Source: an uncultured Rikenellaceae bacterium (GTDB lineage: Bacteria > Bacteroidota > Bacteroidia > Bacteroidales > Rikenellaceae). From it: a stretch of 64,000 nt of DNA. The notes under the pieces were generated by a model. That model worked only from the letters and a program-made list of their open reading frames with translations, ran no database searches and was not told the DNA's origin. Of this stretch, positions 34,325 to 44,050 are shown one piece after another (position 1 is the stretch's first letter; the number at the start of each line of letters is the position of its first letter). A program made the translations under genes and the position numbers. The stretch is from assembly GCA_947038405.1 (NCBI GenBank), contig CAMQVY010000009.1, positions 1 through 64,000 on the forward strand, read 5' to 3'.

Positions 34325-35746
34325 ATGAATAATTATGGCGTTTTAATAGATGATAAAAAAGGAATAAAAAAACATGAACTTGATGTAATAGAAGCTTTAA
34401 ATAAAAATATATTAAAATCAAGTAGAGATACGTCTATATTTAATAATTATTACTTAGGTTATTCTATACCTCAAATTGCTAAAGAGTTCGATCTTCTTCG
34501 ATTTGGAGAGAATGATATCATAAATATAGAGATGAAAACTGAAAGTACTATTGATAAAATACTAAAGCAACAAGAGAAAAACAGGTATTATCTCAACTTT
34601 TTAGGCAAAAAAAATCATATCTATACTTATGTTCTAAATGAAAACAAATTATACAAGCTAGTAACGGACAATAATCATAATACTATAAAAGAGGTAGATT
34701 TTACGGAATTATGTAATAAATTATCATGCCAACAAATAGCTAATATTACTAATATTAATAGTTTATTTAATCCATCAGACTATTTGGTTTCACCATTTAA
34801 TTCAACAGATAAATTTATAAATGATAGTTATTTCCTTACCGTACAACAAGATCAAATATGCAATAAAATACAAATGCAACTCGCCGACAGTTCAACTAGG
34901 TTTATTGCACTAACAGGAGGAGCTGGAACTGGAAAAACATTATTAACATATCATATTGCAAAAAAAGCAATGAATGAAGGGATGAAAGTCCTAATTTTGC
35001 ACTGTGCTCAATTAAATAATGGTCATGTTAAATTAATCGAGGAGTGTAATTGGAATATTTATATGACTAAATATGCTCCTGATATAAATAATTACGATTT
35101 AATTATTGTTGATGAGGCTCAGCGGATGTGCCAAAGTCAATTTAATAAACTTACCAATGCAACACTAAATAAAAAATGCATCTTCTCATATGATGAAAAA
35201 CAATATCTAAGAGACAACGAAAGAAATTTTAATATCAAAGAAAAAGTAGAAAAGAACTTGGGACATACCCCATACAAACTAGCAAATAAGATTAGAACAA
35301 ACAAAGAAATAGCATACTTCATAAAACAACTCTTTAATTTATATAATAACATCCCAAACGGTCCATATCCTAACATAGAACTTATCTGTAGTACAAGCAC
35401 TAAATCAACCAAATCAATACTAGAAGAGTTATCTTGTAGTGGCTGGAAGATCCCAAATTACACTCCTAGTACAAATAGTTGTAGTCAATTTTGTTATGAA
35501 AAATACTCTTCTGGTGATAAGGATAGCGCTCATTCTGTAATAGGGCAAGAGTTTGATAAAGTCGCTATTGTAATAGATGATTCTTTTACTTATAACTCAT
35601 TAGGTGAGCTAACAGCTAATAATAAATGTTACTCTCAGAGTCAAATGCTGTATCAGATTATAACAAGAACACGAAAAAAACTTTGCGTTATCGTTGCTGA
35701 TAATGAAGAAATGTTAAATAGATGTATAGATATTCTCAGTAGGTAA
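34325..35746 (+). CDS. Predicted PD-(D/E)XK nuclease fused to DUF2075-type helicase/NTPase
   Basis: 473 aa in two parts. Residues 1 to about 150 look like a PD-(D/E)XK nuclease: Asp56 (KEFDLLRFG), the core IINIEMK with Glu69-x-Lys71, and a following helix with Gln82/83 (KQQEKNRYYL). From about 170 comes a superfamily 1-like P-loop domain of the DUF2075 type: Walker A GGAGTGKT (198-205), Walker B LIIVDEAQR (Asp263/Glu264), IFSYDEKQYL (motif III-like, about residue 286), and the C-terminal segments VIGQEFDKVAIVIDD and QIITRTRKKLCVIVADNE. Nuclease-helicase fusions of this kind occur in defence loci; that role is inferred. The gene stands alone beside the odd tRNA, between strong terminators, and looks more AT-rich than its neighbours, suggesting acquisition. 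Confidence 0.75.
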   Translation: MNNYGVLIDDKKGIKKHELDVIEALNKNILKSSRDTSIFNNYYLGYSIPQIAKEFDLLRFGENDIINIEMKTESTIDKILKQQEKNRYYLNFLGKKNHIYTYVLNENKLYKLVTDNNHNTIKEVDFTELCNKLSCQQIANITNINSLFNPSDYLVSPFNSTDKFINDSYFLTVQQDQICNKIQMQLADSSTRFIALTGGAGTGKTLLTYHIAKKAMNEGMKVLILHCAQLNNGHVKLIEECNWNIYMTKYAPDINNYDLIIVDEAQRMCQSQFNKLTNATLNKKCIFSYDEKQYLRDNERNFNIKEKVEKNLGHTPYKLANKIRTNKEIAYFIKQLFNLYNNIPNGPYPNIELICSTSTKSTKSILEELSCSGWKIPNYTPSTNSCSQFCYEKYSSGDKDSAHSVIGQEFDKVAIVIDDSFTYNSLGELTANNKCYSQSQMLYQIITRTRKKLCVIVADNEEMLNRCIDILSR

Positions 35747-35857
35747 TTAGTTTACTGTCTATTGAGAATATCGATCACCAAAAAGCTATAAACAGCGATA
35801 TTTAGATATATAAATTTTGCATATGATCTGAAATAAAAATTTATCCTAAATTAGAAT

Positions 35858-35891
35858 AAAAAAATCCGAATCTCTCGACTCGGATTTTTTT
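35858..35891. terminator. Bidirectional terminator between the nuclease-helicase gene and proS
   Basis: AAAAAAATCCGA paired with TCGGATTTTTTT around a ten-base loop, between convergent genes. Confidence 0.9.
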
Positions 35892-35909
35892 GCAAATTTA
35901 TTATGATGC

Positions 35910-37394
35910 CTAGTACGACCTCGCAAATAATACCCTCTTATTAGAAGGTTTACCTGAGTAAACACAGAATCCATCCTCCTCAACTGCATCAATCGGAATA
36001 CATCTAATTGTTGCCTTTGTCTCAGTTTTAATTCTCTCCTCAGTCTCAACAGTTCCATCCCAATGAGCTAGAACAAAACCACCCTTACCATCAAGAACTT
36101 CCTTAAATTCAGCAAAAGTCTCAACCTTAGTTGTCTTCTCTTCTCTGAATTTCAACGCCTTATTGAATATATTATCTTGAATCTCATCAAGTAACTTCAC
36201 AATGTACTCAACAATACCCTCTTGAGACATAGTATCTTTCTGTAATGTATCGCGTCTTGCAACCTCAACAGTTCCATTAGCCATATCTCTAGGGCCCATA
36301 GCAAGTCTAATAGGCACACCTTTAAGCTCATACTCTGCAAACTTAAATCCTGAACGTATATGATCTCTACCATCAACCTTAACACTAACACCTAAAGCTT
36401 TAAGTTGAGATGCAATGTTATTAAATCTCTCTGTTACACTCTTCAACTCCTCTTCTCCCTTATAAATAGGAATCATTACAACTTGAATTGGAGCTAATTT
36501 AGGAGGTAATACCAAACCATTATTATCTGAATGTGCCATAATCAAAGCTCCCATCAAACGAGTAGATACACCCCAAGATGTTGCCCAAACGTGCTCAAGT
36601 TTGCCATCACGATTCGCAAACTGCACATCAAATGCTTTTGCAAAATTCTGACCTAAAAAGTGAGATGTTCCACTCTGAAGAGCCTTACCATCCTGCATTA
36701 ATGCCTCAATTGTTAAAGTATCTTCAGCACCCGCAAATCTCTCATGTTCACTCTTGTGACCAATAATAACTGGCACTCCCATCCAATTTTCAGCAAACTC
36801 CTTATATATTCCAATCATTCGCTCTGTCTCCTCAATAGCCTCTTCACGAGTCTCATGGGCTGTATGACCCTCTTGCCAAAGAAATTCAGCTGTACGAAGA
36901 AATAATCTTGTTCTCATCTCCCAACGAACAACATTTGCCCACTGATTACAAAGAATAGGTAGATCTCTGTACGATTGAATCCAATTTTTATATGTATTCC
37001 AAATTATAGTTTCAGAAGTAGGTCGAACAATAAGCTCCTCCTCTAATTTTGCATCTGGATCAACAATAACACCCTCTCCATCAGGATTATTTTTTAAACG
37101 ATAGTGCGTAACAACAGCACACTCTTTTGCAAAACCATCAACGTGACTAGCCTCTTTACTGAAAAATGACTTGGGTATAAATAACGGGAAATAAGCATTT
37201 TCATGCCCTGTCTCTTTAAACATATCATCTAATGCACGCTGCATCTTCTCCCAAATGGCATAACCATATGGTTTGATAACCATGCAACCTCTAACCGCAG
37301 AATTCTCTGCAAGACCCGCCTTCATTACTAGGTCATTATACCACTGAGAGTAATTTTCTTCTCTATTGGTAAGTGATTTTAGCTCTTTTGCCAT
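35910..37394 (-). CDS. proS: Prolyl-tRNA synthetase (eukaryote/archaeal-like type)
   Basis: Class II synthetase that charges tRNA-Pro. At 494 aa, without the editing insertion of the long bacterial type, it belongs to the ProS type 3 (archaeal/eukaryotic-like) group usual in Bacteroidota. Motifs are [18 protein letters not shown] (motif 1 region, near 33), [20 protein letters not shown] near 126, and [20 protein letters not shown] (motif 2 region, near 151); an anticodon-binding domain follows with [20 protein letters not shown] near 340, and the C-terminal zinc-type domain ends in Tyr. Confidence 0.95.
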   Translation of the reverse strand: MAKELKSLTNREENYSQWYNDLVMKAGLAENSAVRGCMVIKPYGYAIWEKMQRALDDMFKETGHENAYFPLFIPKSFFSKEASHVDGFAKECAVVTHYRLKNNPDGEGVIVDPDAKLEEELIVRPTSETIIWNTYKNWIQSYRDLPILCNQWANVVRWEMRTRLFLRTAEFLWQEGHTAHETREEAIEETERMIGIYKEFAENWMGVPVIIGHKSEHERFAGAEDTLTIEALMQDGKALQSGTSHFLGQNFAKAFDVQFANRDGKLEHVWATSWGVSTRLMGALIMAHSDNNGLVLPPKLAPIQVVMIPIYKGEEELKSVTERFNNIASQLKALGVSVKVDGRDHIRSGFKFAEYELKGVPIRLAMGPRDMANGTVEVARRDTLQKDTMSQEGIVEYIVKLLDEIQDNIFNKALKFREEKTTKVETFAEFKEVLDGKGGFVLAHWDGTVETEERIKTETKATIRCIPIDAVEEDGFCVYSGKPSNKRVLFARSY

Positions 37395-37714
37395 ATCTAT
37401 TTATTGTATATAATGTAATTATTTTTTACGAATCAATGTATTACACTCTTAATAGTAATAATTATCCGCAAAGTTAGGGTTTTTTTTGCATATATCCATA
37501 ATTATTATTACTTTGGGCAAAGTGTTTTATTTTACTACACAAGTAGATTATACGTAAATATATAGAACGTTATACAATTTAATATAATATATCGTCGTTA
37601 ATATAGTATGTATAATAATGCAATTGTAAGTTTTTTCGTTACCACAATAAAAACCTTGCATGGAGCATAAAATTTAACACAACAAGTTAATGTACTATTA
37701 AAATCATAGTATTT
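37395..37714. other. Divergent spacer between proS and the low-complexity lipoprotein gene
   Basis: About 320 AT-rich bases. On the minus strand a -7 element TAACTTTG (37476-37469) lies about 75 bases before proS. The plus-strand promoter is not obvious. An imperfect inverted repeat of AGTAATAATTAT (37454-37465) with ATAATTATTATTACT (about 37498-37512) flanks the proS -7 element. Nothing else seen. Confidence 0.5.
37469..37476 (-). promoter_or_regulatory. -7 element for proS
   Basis: TAACTTTG on the minus strand, a full consensus match; no TTTG at -33. Confidence 0.5.
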
Positions 37715-38947
37715 ATGAAAAATGTAAAATTTAAAATCATATTGATGGCTACTCTAGTAGTATCATCATTTACGTTTGCTAGCTGCAATTCATCTATGTA
37801 CAAACAGAGTGTTAGTCAATCTGATGATCTATATTCGGTGCATAACATAGAACTTATTTCAGCCAAAGAGGAGACACTACGTGCTAAAGAGATCGCTCTG
37901 CAAGAGAGAGAAAAGGCTTTTAAAGCACAAGTAGCTCAAGAGATGGCTGAGGAGAGGGCACGTGAAGCGTTGGCAGATGCTAAACAGCATGAGCTAGAGC
38001 TTAAAAATGCCGTAGCACGTATGAAGTCTAACAAATCACTAGATGCAATAGAGCAACTATCTGAGGATATTGACTTCGATAGTGATGACTTATCTCTTGA
38101 CCTTGATAGTGACGACGTAGATATTGATCTTTATAGTGATGATATAGAGGATGAAATAGAGTCTAAATATGAGAGAAAATTTAACGTTTTTATCTCTTTA
38201 TCTTACACTATTCCAAACTCATACGTAAACTATGGCTACCCTTATTACAACAACTACTGGGGTGGATACTATGGTGGACATAGTTACTATAACGGATGGT
38301 ATACTGACTGGTACAACCCACATAGACCTTACTGGAATCATTATTGGGGTTGGAACAACTATTATGACCCATACTGGGGGCATAATAACTACTATCCGTA
38401 CTGGGGACATAACAACTACTACCCACACTATTCTGGAGGAGTAAGTGGATACTACAACAGACCAAATACAACATACAGATCAAACTACTCTAGTGGATCA
38501 TATAGATCAGCTAGCCATACAGACCGATACAGAAATAGTAGTTCAAATAGAGATAATAGTTATAGAAGTTCATCTAGCTCTCGAAGTTCGTACTCAACAA
38601 GAGCTACATCAGACAGAAGTTCGTCGTCATCAAGGAGTTCTTACAATAGAGGATCTTCATCTAGTAGAAATTCAGCAGTGACTGATAGAAGTTCGTCGAG
38701 TAGAAGTACATCTGTAAACAGAGGATCTTCTAATAGAGGATCTTCTAACAGAAGTTCATACAATAATAGTTCATCTAGTAATAGAGGTAGCTATGGAGGA
38801 AGTAGCAGTATCTCTAACTCATCAAGTCGCGGCTCATCATACAATAGCGGCTCATCTCGAGGTAGCTCAGGGAGTTCAGGTAGCTCAAGTAGCAGAGGTA
38901 GTTATGGTGGCAGTGGCTCTTCGTCAAGAGGTTCTAGTAGTAGATAA
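37715..38947 (+). CDS. Low-complexity surface lipoprotein (vitellogenin-like annotation class)
   Basis: 410 aa in five zones: lipoprotein signal (FTFASCN, Cys about residue 24), a Glu/Ala/Arg coiled coil (about 45-115), an acidic Asp/Ser/Leu zone (about 118-150), an aromatic zone of Tyr/Trp/Asn/Gly/His repeats such as YYNNYWGGYYGGH and DPYWGHNNYYPYWGHNNYY (about 165-250), and a long Ser/Arg/Gly/Asn tail to the end. Bacteroides homologues carry the old label vitellogenin II precursor, which has no functional meaning. The FadL-like barrel gene follows 48 bases on, the same pairing as in other Bacteroidales. Probably an outer-surface protein; function unknown. Confidence 0.8.
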   Translation: MKNVKFKIILMATLVVSSFTFASCNSSMYKQSVSQSDDLYSVHNIELISAKEETLRAKEIALQEREKAFKAQVAQEMAEERAREALADAKQHELELKNAVARMKSNKSLDAIEQLSEDIDFDSDDLSLDLDSDDVDIDLYSDDIEDEIESKYERKFNVFISLSYTIPNSYVNYGYPYYNNYWGGYYGGHSYYNGWYTDWYNPHRPYWNHYWGWNNYYDPYWGHNNYYPYWGHNNYYPHYSGGVSGYYNRPNTTYRSNYSSGSYRSASHTDRYRNSSSNRDNSYRSSSSSRSSYSTRATSDRSSSSSRSSYNRGSSSSRNSAVTDRSSSSRSTSVNRGSSNRGSSNRSSYNNSSSSNRGSYGGSSSISNSSSRGSSYNSGSSRGSSGSSGSSSSRGSYGGSGSSSRGSSSR

Positions 38948-38995
38948 CACTAAATAATCTTTAATATTAATTTTACAGGTTGATATAATATAGTT

Positions 38996-40615
38996 ATGAA
39001 AAAAAAGCTTTATATACTACTGTTCTCTACAATACTAAGTATAGGGGGAGCTAATGCACAAGTTACAGATCTTGGATTCCTTACATATCTAACAGACTTT
39101 AAACCGTCGAATATGACCGACCTATCTCAGTATAGTCGGACTCTTGGGACTGCGAGAAGTACTGCAATGGCGGGTGCTTTTACATCACTAGGAGCGGATA
39201 TGTCATCTATGTCGATTAACCCTGCGGGGCTAGGAATGTATAGTGGATCGGAATTTAGCATATCTCCATCAGTATCATTCTCAAATTTCTCGAATAGCAG
39301 AAACGATGGAATCTCAAACTTAGATGGTAGTAAAACTAATTTCGGATTAGCTAATATTGGAATAGCATTAAATGTATATCAAGGAGCTAGAACACTAACT
39401 AGCGTTACTGTCGGATTTTCATACAACAGATTGGCAGACTATAACTCCCAAAATGAATACAGTATTGACTATAACAACAACTCCATTTCAGAGGTATTTG
39501 CAAATCAACTCAATGGAATCAGACGTGTGGATATAGAGCCTGGAGCGAGACCATATGACAATTATAATATACCAACGTATAATTGGGGTGGAATTTTAGC
39601 TTATCAGAGTAAATTTATTGACCCTATTACTGATAACTTCCATGACAAAGGCTATTTTGTAGGAGGTATTGAGAACCCTAATGTGACAAACGATCACTAC
39701 ATGAACATCTCAAACAGTGGATCTATGGGAGAGTCTAATCTGTCATTAGGTATGAACTTCTCAAACGTACTATATTTTGGATTTTCGCTAGGGTTCAAAA
39801 GTTTGAATTATAATACATATGTTAGATACGAGGAGAATTTCAAAGGGAATCCTGATAGCCCTGACAAAGGACTAGGATACTTGAGTCATATGAGATATAA
39901 TCAAGGGATGCAAATGACAGGTTCTGGAGTTGACTTTAAATTAGGATTAACTCTTAGACCAATATCAGCTCTTAGAATCGGTGTTGCTGTTCATACTCCA
40001 ACATACTTTAACTTAGAGACAATATATTACGCAGACATGTATAATCGAATGACCTCAAAAGCAAGTGGGGGATTTGATGACTTCAGCGCTTATACAAATG
40101 ACTTGATTTCAACCCCAAATTTTACAACTCCCACAAGATTACTTAGTGGTATTTCGTATACATTTGGACAATACGCAATACTATCTTTTGACTATGAGAG
40201 AGCTTGGTATACAAATATGAGACTTAAAGAGGCTGGAAGTGGAGTAGAAAATGACTTCAAACAAGATATTAAACACAACTACCAAGCTCAAGATAACATT
40301 AGAGTCGGAGTCGAGTTAAGACCTCTACCTCAACTTTTTGTACGAGGAGGTTATTATAATTCGGGAACTATGTTGCAAAATGAAGAGACCGTTTTTAATG
40401 CACCTATCGCAAATAAACAGAGCGGATTTTCATTAGGTCTTGGATATAAAGTTAAGAATTGGGCTATAGATCTTGCTTACTCAAATAGCAAAACTAAATA
40501 CTCTATGTATGATCTATACTATTATGATAACGGTACTGATTTCTTACATACAGGAGATATTACATCTGAATTACAGTATAATGTAATAACTCTATCTACA
40601 AGTATTAAATTTTAG
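38996..40615 (+). CDS. Outer-membrane transport protein, OmpP1/FadL-like
   Basis: Signal peptide (ends about residue 21, GGANAQ) then a beta-barrel of the OMPP1/FadL/TodX family, which moves hydrophobic compounds across the outer membrane. The N-terminal plug region carries TLGTARSTAMAGAFTSLGAD and SSMSINPAGLGMYSGSE, the family signature, and alternating amphipathic strands run to the C-terminus, which ends in Phe (TLSTSIKF). Length 539 aa. Bacteroides homologues are sometimes labelled hemin receptor without evidence. Likely cotranscribed with the preceding lipoprotein. Confidence 0.87.
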   Translation: MKKKLYILLFSTILSIGGANAQVTDLGFLTYLTDFKPSNMTDLSQYSRTLGTARSTAMAGAFTSLGADMSSMSINPAGLGMYSGSEFSISPSVSFSNFSNSRNDGISNLDGSKTNFGLANIGIALNVYQGARTLTSVTVGFSYNRLADYNSQNEYSIDYNNNSISEVFANQLNGIRRVDIEPGARPYDNYNIPTYNWGGILAYQSKFIDPITDNFHDKGYFVGGIENPNVTNDHYMNISNSGSMGESNLSLGMNFSNVLYFGFSLGFKSLNYNTYVRYEENFKGNPDSPDKGLGYLSHMRYNQGMQMTGSGVDFKLGLTLRPISALRIGVAVHTPTYFNLETIYYADMYNRMTSKASGGFDDFSAYTNDLISTPNFTTPTRLLSGISYTFGQYAILSFDYERAWYTNMRLKEAGSGVENDFKQDIKHNYQAQDNIRVGVELRPLPQLFVRGGYYNSGTMLQNEETVFNAPIANKQSGFSLGLGYKVKNWAIDLAYSNSKTKYSMYDLYYYDNGTDFLHTGDITSELQYNVITLSTSIKF

Positions 40616-40647
40616 TATTAAATTTTACTATTAAACAAAATATCACT

Positions 40648-40684
40648 AAAGATCCGATTAAATTAAAAAATTAATCGGATCTTT
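40648..40684 (+). terminator. Terminator after the FadL-like gene
   Basis: Perfect 14-base stem AAAGATCCGATTAA with its complement around a nine-base loop, ending in T residues. Confidence 0.88.
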
Positions 40685-40712
40685 AATTATTTATAAATAT
40701 AACTTATATTTG
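40682..40712 (+). promoter_or_regulatory. Promoter of the GH110 gene
   Basis: TTTA (40682-40685), 19 bases, TATATTTG (40705-40712): a full -7 element with a 3/4 match at -33. It partly overlaps the preceding terminator and gives a leader of about 80 bases. Confidence 0.6.
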
Positions 40713-40801
40713 TAATCTGTTATACCCTGGCATAAAAGTAAAATGGAGTGAATTAATGAACTGACCTTTCTAACAAAAACAACCTAACAAATAAAATATC
40801 T

Positions 40802-42589
40802 ATGAAAAAAATCTACTTATTACTAATTCTATTGCTCAATGTGGCAATATGCTCTGCAAAACACCACCAAATTTCTGTAGCAGATTTTGGACTCACACCA
40901 GCAAGCAAAAATGCTTCAGGATACATTGCAGATGCTATTAAATCAATTAAAAAAAGTGTAAAAAAAGGTGATAAAGTAACTCTATCATTCCCAAAGGGGG
41001 TATATAACTTCCACGAAGAGAACTCTTCTGAACGCATATACTATATATCAAACCACGACCAAAATAATCCTAAAAAAGTAGGTATTGCAATTGAAGATAT
41101 AGATAATTTCACATTAGAAGGAAATGGATCTGAATTTATTTTTCACGGAACAATGATACCGTTAGCGATACTACGTTGCGAAAATAGTAACTTCAAAAAC
41201 TTCTCTATAGATTTTAAAAATCCACATATCGCTCAATCTACAATTATTTCATCTGACTCAAAAGGTATTACTTTCAAACCAGCACCATGGGTCAAGTATA
41301 AAATACAAGATGGAGCATATATAACTTACGGCGAAGGCTGGGCAAGCAAAGGTATATCTAGTGGTATAGCATTTGATCACAATACAAGGAATATAATCTA
41401 CAATACAAGTGATATTGGTTTTAATTTAACTGACTTAGTAGAGAATACAGATGGAACAATACTAGCTCCACACTGGAAAGACAATAGATTAAAGGCTGGT
41501 AATGTAGTTGCTATGCGCCAATGGAAAAGACCAACACCTGGTATATTTTTATCACACAATAAAGATACACACATTTTAAATGTAACAGTTCACTACTCTG
41601 AAGGTATGGGTCTACTAGCTCAAATGTCTGAAAACATAACACTTGATGGATTCAGAACATCTTTACGTGGAGATGATGACCCAAGATATTTTACAACCCA
41701 AGCTGACGCAACTCACTTTTCTGGATGTAAAGGTAAGATTGTATCTGTAAATGGTCTATATGAAGGTATGATGGATGATGCAATTAATGTTCACGGAACT
41801 TACCTTAAAATTATAAAAATTATAGACAAAAATGTAGTGATCGGACGATATATGCACTCTCAATCATGGGGATTTGAGTGGGGAATGAAAGGTGATAAGG
41901 TCCAATTTGTTGAGTCTAAAAAGATGGAGCTCGTAGACGGAGAGAACAGAATCGAAGAGATTACACCATACGACATCGATCAAATAGAAGGTGCAAAAGA
42001 GTATAAAATAACATTTAAGAGTGATATTCCAGAGACGATGGTCGAAGGTGGTTCATACGGTATCGAGAATTTAACATGGACAGCTAAGGTACATTTTGAA
42101 AATAATGTAATACGAAACAATAGAGCTAGAGGTACTCTTTTTAGTACTCCAAAAAGAGTTGTAGTTAAAAATAACGTATTCGATCACACCTCTGGAAGTG
42201 CAATCCTTTTGTGCGGAGACTGCAATGGATGGTATGAGACTGGAGCTTGTAAAAATGTGGTAATCAAAAATAATAAGTTTATAAACTCGTTGACTTGTAT
42301 GTTTCAGTTTACAAATGCAATAATATCGATATACCCAGAAATACCTAACTTAGATCAACAAGTTAAATATTTCCATGGTGGTTCTCGAAGAGCTATTCGC
42401 ATAAAAAACAACTATTTCTCAACATTTGATAACCCTATTTTATATGCTAAATCGGTTGACGGACTAGTATTTAAAAATAATGTAATCGAACAAAATAGTG
42501 ACTTCCCAAGTTTCCACTGGAATAAAGAGAGAGTTTTATTAGAACGAGTAGAGCGTATGAAGATGAAAAATAATACTTACATAGAGTAA
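40802..42589 (+). CDS. GH110 alpha-1,3-galactosidase
   Basis: Secreted exo-glycosidase with a right-handed parallel beta-helix that removes terminal alpha-1,3-linked galactose, as in blood-group B and the linear Gal-alpha-1,3-Gal epitope. A signal peptide (about 1-19) is followed by beta-helix rungs. The GH110-conserved stretches DATHFSGCKG (about 301-311) and MMDDAINVHGTY (about 324-335), and HSQSWGFEWG near 350, match Bacteroides GH110 enzymes. Length 595 aa is typical. It has its own promoter and terminator and no SusC/SusD genes nearby, so it is a solitary enzyme. Branched versus linear specificity cannot be read from this. Confidence 0.9.
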   Translation: MKKIYLLLILLLNVAICSAKHHQISVADFGLTPASKNASGYIADAIKSIKKSVKKGDKVTLSFPKGVYNFHEENSSERIYYISNHDQNNPKKVGIAIEDIDNFTLEGNGSEFIFHGTMIPLAILRCENSNFKNFSIDFKNPHIAQSTIISSDSKGITFKPAPWVKYKIQDGAYITYGEGWASKGISSGIAFDHNTRNIIYNTSDIGFNLTDLVENTDGTILAPHWKDNRLKAGNVVAMRQWKRPTPGIFLSHNKDTHILNVTVHYSEGMGLLAQMSENITLDGFRTSLRGDDDPRYFTTQADATHFSGCKGKIVSVNGLYEGMMDDAINVHGTYLKIIKIIDKNVVIGRYMHSQSWGFEWGMKGDKVQFVESKKMELVDGENRIEEITPYDIDQIEGAKEYKITFKSDIPETMVEGGSYGIENLTWTAKVHFENNVIRNNRARGTLFSTPKRVVVKNNVFDHTSGSAILLCGDCNGWYETGACKNVVIKNNKFINSLTCMFQFTNAIISIYPEIPNLDQQVKYFHGGSRRAIRIKNNYFSTFDNPILYAKSVDGLVFKNNVIEQNSDFPSFHWNKERVLLERVERMKMKNNTYIE

Positions 42590-42614
42590 ACACCATCCTA
42601 ATACAATATTTCTT

Positions 42615-42656
42615 AAACAAAGCGCATAGTAGAGTAATCTATTATGCGCTTTGTTT
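42615..42656 (+). terminator. Terminator after GH110
   Basis: AAACAAAGCGCATA paired with TATGCGCTTTGTTT, extended by an inner TAGA/TCTA pair, with T-rich sequence downstream. Confidence 0.85.
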
Positions 42657-42831
42657 ATATTTATATATGTGATATATCTCAAATAAACTCAAATTATTTT
42701 CCGATTCACTAATACATTCGATTATTTAGGATAGTTCAACTATAAAATAAATAATAAATTATTACATTTACCTGTAACTTTTTAAACACCTCAAACGTCT
42801 TAGTATTAAATAACACAAAATCTATATAAAA

Positions 42832-44040
42832 ATGAAAGCAAAATATACTTTATTAGTTTTATTAATGTTAACATTTAGCCTTTCGAGTTGGGCTGAAGAG
42901 GGCCGATTCTATATCTATGGTAAGTGTACGCTTGTCGAAGATACAAAATTAGAGGGATTTATAAGCATCAAAGGTGATAAATTATGGGTATCGCAATTTA
43001 TATCAACAAAACTAGAGAACCCATACGCAAAACTATTCCCAACCGATGGTTCGATCTATTTTGGGGAGAATAGAAGCAATACACCTTCATCTCACAGTTT
43101 CATTTGTAGATACAACGACATTAAACAATTGCGCCCAGTTGCTAAGAATAGACTCGAAGTAACAATTAAAAATAATCGCTCAATAGATGTATCATACGAT
43201 TTTGAAACTGACATAACGATACAACTATCGAATGGAGATTCTAAAAAATTAAATTGGGAAAATATCGCTAGTATAAGTTTTATGGCGTCTTCACAAACTC
43301 CCCCTAAAAACTACCCCAAGGTATACGTTGGCAGTCTAGAGTCTACACAAGGTATATATTTTGGAATTATTGAGGGACTAAACTACTCAAATAAAGTCAT
43401 CCCAATAAAATTTACAAATGAATCTGATAATGATATAACTCTTGATAATATAGACAAATTAGAGTGTGAAACAGATAGGAAAATAGAGATTACAAAGGGG
43501 TCTGTAAAGCTAATAGCAGATAACATTAAAGTAAAAAGATTAATTACAAGTGCTCGAATCTCTCTACCAACCATGGGAAGTATCGATATCCCATGGGAAA
43601 AGATTAAATCTATCGAAAAACATGATATTAGTATATTTAACGGTGCAACATATGAAAGTTCAATAGCACCGCAACGTCTTACTGGTTCAGTTAAATTAAA
43701 TTACAAGCAGAAAACAGTAAATGTGTTGCCGGATGAGGTTGATGTTAATTCGGAATACGTAACTCACAGTGGTCCTCTAGCCTTCGATTTGGATGAAGCA
43801 CTAAATATCGAGTTCATTGAGGGACGAAATGATGGGATTATTTACCGACTAATGTTAGATGGTATAGAGTCAATAGAGCCTAAAAACTACAACTACTCTC
43901 TCATTTACATGAAAAATGGTAGCCGTTTAAGCCTCGGTGCAGATCAGGATGTCTCATTCAAAAATGATGGGATTCTGATGCTAAACACAAAAACATATAT
44001 TCCTTGGAGATACATTGACAATATTAAATTTAATGATTAA
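42832..44040 (+). CDS. Secreted repeat protein of unknown function, ECF cluster
   Basis: 402 aa with a signal peptide (cleavage about residue 21, SSWAEEG). The mature part is beta-rich and repeats one theme: a strand with Gly-Ser, a few residues, then an aromatic-x-x-I-x-x-I segment. Examples are LNWENIASISF (near 139), IPWEKIKSIEK (near 252) and IPWRYIDNIKF (at the C-terminus). I know no family with this pattern. It ends 10 bases before the sigma-factor ATG, so it is cotranscribed with it and may be part of the signal the sigma system reads, or its target. Confidence 0.7.
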   Translation: MKAKYTLLVLLMLTFSLSSWAEEGRFYIYGKCTLVEDTKLEGFISIKGDKLWVSQFISTKLENPYAKLFPTDGSIYFGENRSNTPSSHSFICRYNDIKQLRPVAKNRLEVTIKNNRSIDVSYDFETDITIQLSNGDSKKLNWENIASISFMASSQTPPKNYPKVYVGSLESTQGIYFGIIEGLNYSNKVIPIKFTNESDNDITLDNIDKLECETDRKIEITKGSVKLIADNIKVKRLITSARISLPTMGSIDIPWEKIKSIEKHDISIFNGATYESSIAPQRLTGSVKLNYKQKTVNVLPDEVDVNSEYVTHSGPLAFDLDEALNIEFIEGRNDGIIYRLMLDGIESIEPKNYNYSLIYMKNGSRLSLGADQDVSFKNDGILMLNTKTYIPWRYIDNIKFND

Positions 44041-44050
44041 ATATTGTTAA

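Noticed and set aside
33890-35760. tRNA-anchored genomic island
   Set aside because: No integrase gene and no direct repeat of the tRNA 3' end were found after the nuclease-helicase gene; only one accessory gene is present.
38208-38681. Open frames on both strands inside the Tyr/Ser-rich lipoprotein gene
   Set aside because: They are composed of low-complexity translations (Thr/Ile/Val or Ser runs) that follow from the repetitive codons of the real gene.
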